Part shown: in pieces, positions 57,788-64,000 of the stretch
How positions within the stretch are numbered: the stretch's first letter is position 1
Layout: the number at the start of each line of letters is the position of its first letter
NCBI RefSeq assembly: GCF_032854445.1
Contig: NC_088302.1
Coordinates: 31,465,979-31,529,978, forward strand
Reading direction: 5' to 3'
DNA length: 64,000 bases
Source: Liolophura sinensis
Lineage: Eukaryota > Mollusca > Polyplacophora > Chitonida > Chitonidae
The notes under the pieces: model-generated
Seen by the model: only the letters and a program-made list of their open reading frames with translations
Databases searched by the model: none
Told to the model about the DNA's origin: nothing
Position numbers and translations under genes: made by a program

Positions 57788-58017
57788 ATTTATATTTATT
57801 TATTTGATTGATGTTTTACGCCTCACTCAGCATTATGGTGGGACGAAGCGGGACAGTGTCCTGGGGAAACTCACGACCATCCGCAGGATGCTGGAAGACC
57901 TTCCCACATACGACCGGAGAGGAAGTAAGCTGTTCTAGAAATCACAGTACCGCTTTGGTGGGAGGCTGTTGGGTTATTGCACAGCGCTGGAACGCTAACT
58001 ATTAGGCCACGCTGGTA
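57788..58017 (-). repeat. SINE family A, nearly full length, upstream of the TMEM272-like gene
   Basis: TTATTTATTTGATTGATGTT at its 3' end to GAACGCTAACTATTAGGCCA at the head. The reversed A box (CTAAC..AGGCCACG) and the GTTATTGCACAGCGC block are present. It lies about 490 bp upstream of the start codon. Confidence 0.88.
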
Positions 58018-58508
58018 TAGCTTGAATGCATGTATATAGCCCTATTTTTATGTTACATATAGTAGAACGGGTTTAACAGCTAGCTTTTTTTGGCCATATT
58101 CAATCGAACGAAAATGAAACAACACTGGTACAGAATCAATGAATATTTTCTCTTTCAGTTGTAACATCCTTATTAGTCTTCACTAGCTAGGCGTACACAG
58201 TGTGTATAGAGTGCGCGTATACACAAATAAAATAGACCATCGTATTATATCTCCTCCAGGCATCGTGCTTACGGTTAGACAAGTGGTACAAATACAAACA
58301 CGTATATTTAATGGATTCAGTGGCGTCATTCTAGCACCACTAGTCATCTGGAAAGCCCCACTGCTTTATGTGGGGGTTGTTCATCATCACGTGCTGGCAG
58401 CAGGCACTGTGGGATTGTCCGCTTTTGTAGCTGATTCCAAATTTTCATGTGACTTGTAGGTCGTATAAGAGACAGTAGATCCGTATAGAGTAACTGAGGA
58501 CTGTGCAA

Positions 58509-61500
58509 ATGTCTAACCACGGACACTGCAAACCGCTGGTAGAGGAGGAGTATTCTCCTGTGAGTATATATTATTCTACACTGAAGAAACCCGCGTAACT
58601 TCATTCATGTACAGTTACTTATGTATATACTTAGCTATATAGTTCCATCCGGACTTACTGCATATACCCTTATCTCTGTCCTTTGAGATTGTATATTGTT
58701 TGTAGGTTAATGTCCGGTGCTGCTATTAACGCAAAGTCCTGAGCTACTGGAGACTCGACTTTTGGGAGTTATACATTTTAATCCATGGGCCAGGGTACAA
58801 AATGTCACATCTTGATAACACCTAGCGTGGTCAAATCTCGTTGATTTTTTTAGAGTTGCTACATGTCTTTAGTTCATGTTTTCATACAATAGCCCTAGCA
58901 GATGGGTAACTTTATATGGGTTATGCCCCCTTTAATAAACATGCTTACTGTTCAGTGTGCTAACTAGCTCATATATTGCCAACAGTCACACAATAACAGC
59001 GCTATTTGAACTCCCAATCAATTCAGGAACTGAGTGTTTACCTTGAGGAATACTGCCTTAATTATTTCAAGGTAATATTTTCAAACATAATGGCAGATTT
59101 GTTGACCAAAGACATTTGTTAACATTTTTACCCTCTCTGGGGTAGGAGAGGGTGAGCCTACAGGGGGCGAGAAGAACTGCATCAGCAGCCAGAAAATGAC
59201 AACACACTTAAGTGTACAGGTCAGCTGAATATTCAGTCAATAACGTACATGAAATATAGACAAAATGTGAACTGCTAAATTTTCTTTGCTTCATAAACAA
59301 TACAAACCACCCTTTTAAATTGGTAGTATGATATTAATAACTGAGAGTCCACGGTATATTTACGTTTCTCCTGCTTTTTGTAATTTTGCGCAATGCCGTA
59401 TAAGGTGATTTTTCACTTTATTAAATGTGTAATGAAGCTACCATTGCAGAAAACATGTTAAACTAGGTTATGGCCTCCTCAAGTGTTACCAATATCATGT
59501 CTGGCCCACGGACTATGTATATTGCTGAACATTTATTACGACTAACGCAGAAATATTATATCCCATTCCTTTTAACTGTTGTGTATTGTCACTGAATATT
59601 TTTACCTAATGCTGCTTAAGCCACAGTGTTAGGGGCCGTACAAGTCGCTGCTTTTTAAGCCTTTACATGAACAGTTAGAAAACCCCAACTGACGTAAATT
59701 AACGACACCGGTTACGTATGCCCATTTACCAAGAAATACACTGTTGTCGCTGCCCTAGTTTTACTCCGGATGTCGTTGCCTTTTGTATCGCAGTGTTGTT
59801 CTTTAGTACTGGTGAAAAGAAAACGAAACTACAGAGGTTAGAGGCAGTGTATTAGCTAGTTTTGTGAACTAAGAGTTGGCAGTGTTGGTAGAGATCCCAT
59901 TTATTGCAAATCCATTATCTGGCTGAGTCTGCTTTGATAGTGTCTCTAAAAGCGATATCTATTCAGATCATCATTTCATATGATAGCGAATATACATTAT
60001 GTGTGAAACGTTGTACTAATTCACAATAAATGTCAAAGTCTAAGTATTATTTGCCAGCGTTTGTTAATGTTTCAGAATTCTGGCTGTAATAACTATGTTT
60101 CGTTCAACCTTGAAAAGCTATTACGCTAATTGCGCATAGGGAAAACTTTGTATCGATTGGATTTTTCTCAATATATGAAAGCTGATTTTTGTAATAATCT
60201 CACATGTCGTTTAATGTTTAATATTAAATGTTTCCATGGCATGCAGTCGTCCGTGGTGTCAGAGAAACCAGGGAGTGTGTATGGAACCGCGGACAATGTC
60301 CCCCCAGCCTACGCCGCCGAGGACAAAGGTGAGAGGTCCACTCTGATGTCACATTGGCATAACCAATATACTGGCCACGCTGGTATAACCAGTATACTGG
60401 TCACGCTGGTATAACCAATATAACGGTCATGTTGTAAAACATATAAGGGTCACAATGGTATAACCAGTATCCCAGGATAACGGTCAGACTGACATAACCA
60501 ATACAACGGGCACCCTGGCATAACCAATATAACGGTCACGCTGGTATAACGAGTGTCCCAAAACAACCGTCACATTGATATAACCAATATCAGTAACAAT
60601 CACACTAGTATATATATATATTGCATGATATAAACAATACCTCAAGATAAAGGTCACACACGTATAACCAGTTTTGCTGGATTTATAACTTTCACTGGGA
60701 TATAACCAGTCTCCAAGAAAAATCTTCACACACGTATGATCAATATCCCAAGATAACGGTCGGCTAATTGTCAACAGAACGATCCGAAACGCTCTCCAGG
60801 TTAGTGATATGATTCAACAGAATGACAGGTCACAAGAGACTGCCACCTGGATTTCCAATTATCTGACTGCAGTTTTCATGATTCATCATATATATAACCA
60901 TCTCTGTGCGTGCTTGGCATTGGTGGGTCATGACAGCTCACGTATAAACCATTTTCACAGAATGTTCATCATATGTTCCAATCATTGGTGTCTGACATTG
61001 CAATGATGATAATTCGTACAATGCGACAAAATGTTCCCGGAGGTAGGGGTGCTGAGGCTGTAACATTCACTGCATTATACCGAGCTAATTACGTCACTCT
61101 CTGAAATTCACAAGAAAGATTAATATCTTGTTTCAGCCAGCGACCTACTGGTAGTAACTATATAAGGTATTAGGGCCTTCTAGTGGTATGAAAGGCTAAC
61201 GGGCTAAGTGTAACACCAGGTATTGTTTACCCCCAAGCAACTGCTACAAAGCAGGATTTCATAAAATTATCCACTTTCACTTTCCTTGAAAGTGAAAATA
61301 GTGCTTTGCTACTGTATAAGGATTTACATGAACAGGATAAACCCTAACTGAGGTTAATTGACAAGAGCCCGTATTTCACCTGTGACGTGCGACCATTTGC
61401 CTGATATCACACTGTCCTAGCTGCTATCTTTTTATTCTCTATGCTGCACGTCTTTAGTTGTATTCGAAAGAATTTTTTCCATAAACATAACATCATCCAT

Positions 61501-63683
61501 CACATACTGTATGTGTTAATATTTCAGGAAACTAAAAGCAAAACATTCTAAACTTTATAGGGATTCAAGCCACTTCAAGCTGCATTAAAGGCGTTAATAA
61601 TGTTCACGTGAAGTAACTTTTATGTGTTAAAACATGTCGGTCCGTTTCGCCACCGCGTAAGTTATCGTTGCTTCACATACCTAACTATACTTCTTTTAAT
61701 CATCCCTTATAGCCCCGCCGTCATACGCGTCTCTGCGGAACAAGCTTCGAGAGAGTCGAATTGAATCACAGTCCACATTCCAGTTTCTGTGGAAACTCAT
61801 CGTCCTTGTCCTGTGTGGAACAGGTAGGTTATGAAGAGGCCATTAAGAGACACAAAATGCAAAGTCAAATTTAAATTGCACATCTGTGATACATATAATG
61901 TTCTGATGTACCTTAAAATGAACCTCGCTGATGGCTAATGGAGTACAACAGATGGAAGATTTGGCCGCAGACGAACCTGCTGTTACGCCTGAAAGCAATG
62001 GAACAGTATGCTAAAGACTTGATCGTTAAAATACACCGGTATGATCTTACCAGGGCTACTATACATGATCGGAATGTATCCTTAGTCAGCGGCTCCCCGG
62101 TGATGAATATAGTGTACTATACTCCATGTTGCTCACTCGTATTTGCTCACTGGAAGTGGGCGGTGTTCCAGTGCTTACAGCACATGTGAAATGGGTTCAA
62201 ATCCAGCTCTGTACAGGGAATTTGTAGATTCCTCCTTGCTGTCTGTATATGTTAGCCTTGGTGACAACAAGCAGTTAACGACGCTCGTGTGGCGGTGTAA
62301 CGGCCACTTGTTTCTCAACAATTTGGCGTATATATCTGTACTTCAAATGTGGGGAAGTTTTTCAGTAATTTACCACAGGTAGAGGGTTTATCTCCAATAA
62401 TCCCGTTTCCTCCACCAATAAAAGTGACCGCCATAGTATACAAGTCATAACTCTATTATGGTGTTAAATTAACGACAGTCAAATACATGAATGAATATCT
62501 CCTCATTTTCTACCCCTTGCAGTTGGTTACATACTCATTGTAACTCTGATGTTCCTCTTGCCGATTGCAATGATTACTATGGGTAAGTGAAATAAACAAT
62601 ATTATAGTAGGCAAGTATATATACAGCCTATAGTACTGATAGATTAATACTAAAATAGCGTTCAGCTATAAAAATATGAAGATTGATAAGTGACGAATAC
62701 AATACATGGGGAGGAATAGTTGTGCCAGTGAGACTGGTTGAGGGAATAGTTGATTATAATATGTTGTAAAACATTGGAAACGTGTCCATTTGTTCCCTTT
62801 ACGACTATATCATTGCTATTAAATATTTTCGGTGATTTTGAAATATAGCATGTGTTACATGCATTTTTTTCCTCCCCGAACGAATTCCCAAGATTTCTCA
62901 TCACTGGGGGATACTTTGATCCGGATAAAGTGAAGTAAAGGAAATACTCATGCTACACAGATGCTGTAGTTGGATGGCGAGGCACTCTGTGCTTGGTGGG
63001 ATTAGTACTACCTAAAATATGGATGGTTCTGTGGTGTCGAATCTTGCAAACTTAGTATACTGGAATTCCACATTTGCTTTCTGAGGGTATATTTTTTTTC
63101 ACCGGGTTAATAATTATGCTGGGTCGAATTCCGTTAAGATAAGACCAACCACGCATGTCCAAAAACTTGTACTTTTCCAATGCACACTGATCAGCAGTAG
63201 CCGTTTACAAAAATACCGGCAGCATTGATGCCGTGATACTAACCAAAATTGGATTCCAAAGCCACGTTTAGGCTCCCATTCTTTTTTCTAGGATTATTTA
63301 TGTCACAAAAAAAAATTCAGCCCATTCATTGTTTTGTTCATGAATGATGAACTCGCCATGATCTGATGACCGTAATCTTTAATCGTAATTTAGAAATATG
63401 GAGAGACAGCACAGCAGGTACATGTATCCCAAACTAGCTTTAGACCAGCTTTATTCATCTTCCCTTTCAGGAGCATTGTACTTCCATCAGTGTAGCGTTG
63501 AGCCTTACATCCCCATCTATCTCATTGTCATGGGGTCCTTCTCGCTCTTTCAAATCATCGTCAACATTGTCCTGAGGTACAGGAAACAGCCGAGTAGCGG
63601 CGAGTACGACGACGAGGCACAAGACAGGATGAGGCCGTTTGAAGTCCTCATCACGTGCTTCATCCTCGGATGGTTTATAGCGG
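58509..63683 (+). CDS. TMEM272-like multi-pass membrane protein, 5' part (gene runs off the window)
   Basis: Five exons can be read: 58509-58559, 60247-60328, 61713-61823, 62523-62582, 63471-63683, giving 172 residues that end at a phase-1 donor (GCGG then gtgagc). The start is supported by an in-frame TAA 18 nt upstream. The N-terminal part is cytoplasmic-looking, with two proline motifs (PPAY near residue 38, PPSY near 46). Then come a hydrophobic stretch from KLIVLVLCGTVGYILI into MFLLPIAMITMGALYFH, the family-like HQCSVEPYIPIYL (about 105-117), a second hydrophobic block, a charged loop with an acidic run, and FILGWFIAG at the end. This order matches vertebrate and invertebrate TMEM272-like proteins as I know them, where FxxAWFIAGN is followed by a last loop and helix. 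That last part must lie beyond 64000. Function of the family is poorly known; I assign none. Confidence 0.8.
59640..59785 (+). repeat. Dispersed repeat D in intron 1 of the TMEM272-like gene
   Basis: TTTACATGAACAGTTAGAAA, CCCCAACTGACGTAAATTAA, GACACCGGTTACGTATGCCC, CACTGTTGTCGCTGCCCTAG. Confidence 0.8.
60345..60775. repeat. Degenerate tandem repeat of about 30-35 bp in intron 2 of the TMEM272-like gene
   Basis: Recurring ATAACCAATATAACGGTCAC and GCTGGTATAACCAGTAT motifs with many changes and spacing shifts. It begins about 20 bp after the exon 2 donor. Confidence 0.8.
61310..61455 (+). repeat. Dispersed repeat D in intron 2 of the TMEM272-like gene
   Basis: TTACATGAACAGGATAAACC, CTAACTGAGGTTAATTGACA, GACCATTTGCCTGATATCAC, TTATTCTCTATGCTGCACGT. 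Confidence 0.8.
62140..62500 (+). repeat. tRNA-derived SINE-like element in intron 3 of the TMEM272-like gene
   Basis: B-box match ATGGGTTCAAATCC at about 62190, then a body and a 3' end (CCCGTTTCCTCCACCAATAA, AAGTGACCGCCATAGTATAC, ATGGTGTTAAATTAACGACA) of the SINE A-like older subfamily. Its end lies about 20 bp before the exon 4 acceptor. Whether the front and end belong to one element is inferred from their spacing. Confidence 0.55.
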
Positions 63684-63909
63684 GTGAGCTAGTAGACTTT
63701 GTTGTAGGGAATCTAATGAGGGTATAGAGGGTGAGTCCTCTTAAATAGTTACATGGATTGTGATGATTCTCGATTCCCGACAGTCTTCGCAATCTTTCAA
63801 ATATACATGGTTACACCATGATTTCACACAATCGTCTCAAATACAGTCTAGCTACAGACATAGCAGAAGCTAAACCCAAAGTCTGAAGCTTAAGTTATCA
63901 TATTTTTTT

Positions 63910-63985
63910 ATTTCTTTGTTCCATGTACTCAAGAATTTTTGACTTGTATGACGGCGTCAGGTTTTGGGGTGGATAGTCATACACC
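63910..63985 (-). repeat. SINE family A 3' end fragment at the window edge
   Basis: TGTACTCAAGAATTTTTGAC, TTGTATGACGGCGTCAGG: reversed family A end, diverged, in intron 5 of the TMEM272-like gene. Confidence 0.65.
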
Positions 63986-64000
63986 TCATAAACCTCCTGA

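Larger units (their letters stand above)
54609..58508. other. Intergenic region between gene B and the TMEM272-like gene
   Basis: The two genes are transcribed away from each other across this 3.9-kb space. It contains a poly-A run (55543-55565), a (TG)n microsatellite and four SINE pieces listed separately. No extra exon or core promoter motif can be defended. Confidence 0.5.

Noticed and set aside
58202-58459. Open frame of 85 codons upstream of the TMEM272-like start
   Set aside because: Different frame from exon 1, no donor joining it to the gene, no family resemblance; likely chance or 5' untranslated sequence.
63684-64000. Searched for the next exon of the TMEM272-like gene
   Set aside because: No acceptor followed by the expected loop and last helix; only a SINE A fragment, so the remaining exon must lie beyond the window.

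Overview
This is a eukaryotic (animal) genomic window. Its genes are split into many short exons with GT-AG introns, it is AT-rich, and it is packed with tRNA-derived SINEs, minisatellites and foldback elements. The SINE tails (an ATTCTTGAGTACGGCGTAAA-like tail and a CACTCACTC tail) are of a kind I associate with molluscs and other lophotrochozoans. I infer a lophotrochozoan, most likely a mollusc, and cannot name the species.

Three host genes can be supported. Two are complete paralogues of the SLC5 sodium/solute cotransporter family (SGLT/SMIT2-like), lying tail to tail: one on + (23303-37687, 14 coding exons, 654 aa) and one on - (54587-39576, 14 coding exons, 641 aa). Twelve of the 14 exons have exactly the same length in both genes and all intron phases agree, so they arose by duplication of one gene with an inversion. 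Only the first exon and exon 13 differ in length. The third gene (+, from 58509 to beyond the window end) is a TMEM272-like small multi-pass membrane protein. Five exons are inside the window and the 3' end is outside.

Layout. 1-23300: no host gene recognised; SINEs of several families, a LINE reverse-transcriptase remnant (9385-10275, -), a MULE-type transposase remnant (14044-14285, +), two copies of an unclassified 300-bp repeat, and long featureless stretches. 23303-37687: SLC5 gene A. Its introns hold SINEs, a 10-copy tandem repeat of an exon end with its splice donor, two foldback elements and a 25-bp minisatellite. 37688-39575: intergenic space between the two 3' ends, largely filled by a 0.94-kb terminal-inverted-repeat element with a minisatellite inside. 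39576-54587: SLC5 gene B, with 44-bp, 43-bp and 42-bp minisatellites and a long CATA/CA microsatellite in its introns. 54609-58508: intergenic space between gene B and the TMEM272-like gene, which are transcribed away from each other. 58509-64000: TMEM272-like gene.

The two transporters should be plasma-membrane Na+-coupled symporters for a sugar, polyol or similar small solute; their substrate cannot be read from sequence. Nothing here points to a functional link between them and the TMEM272-like gene. The most unusual structure is the tandem array after exon 9 of gene A. It repeatedly copies the exon's last bases together with the 5' splice site, and several copies could act as 27-nt in-frame micro-exons.
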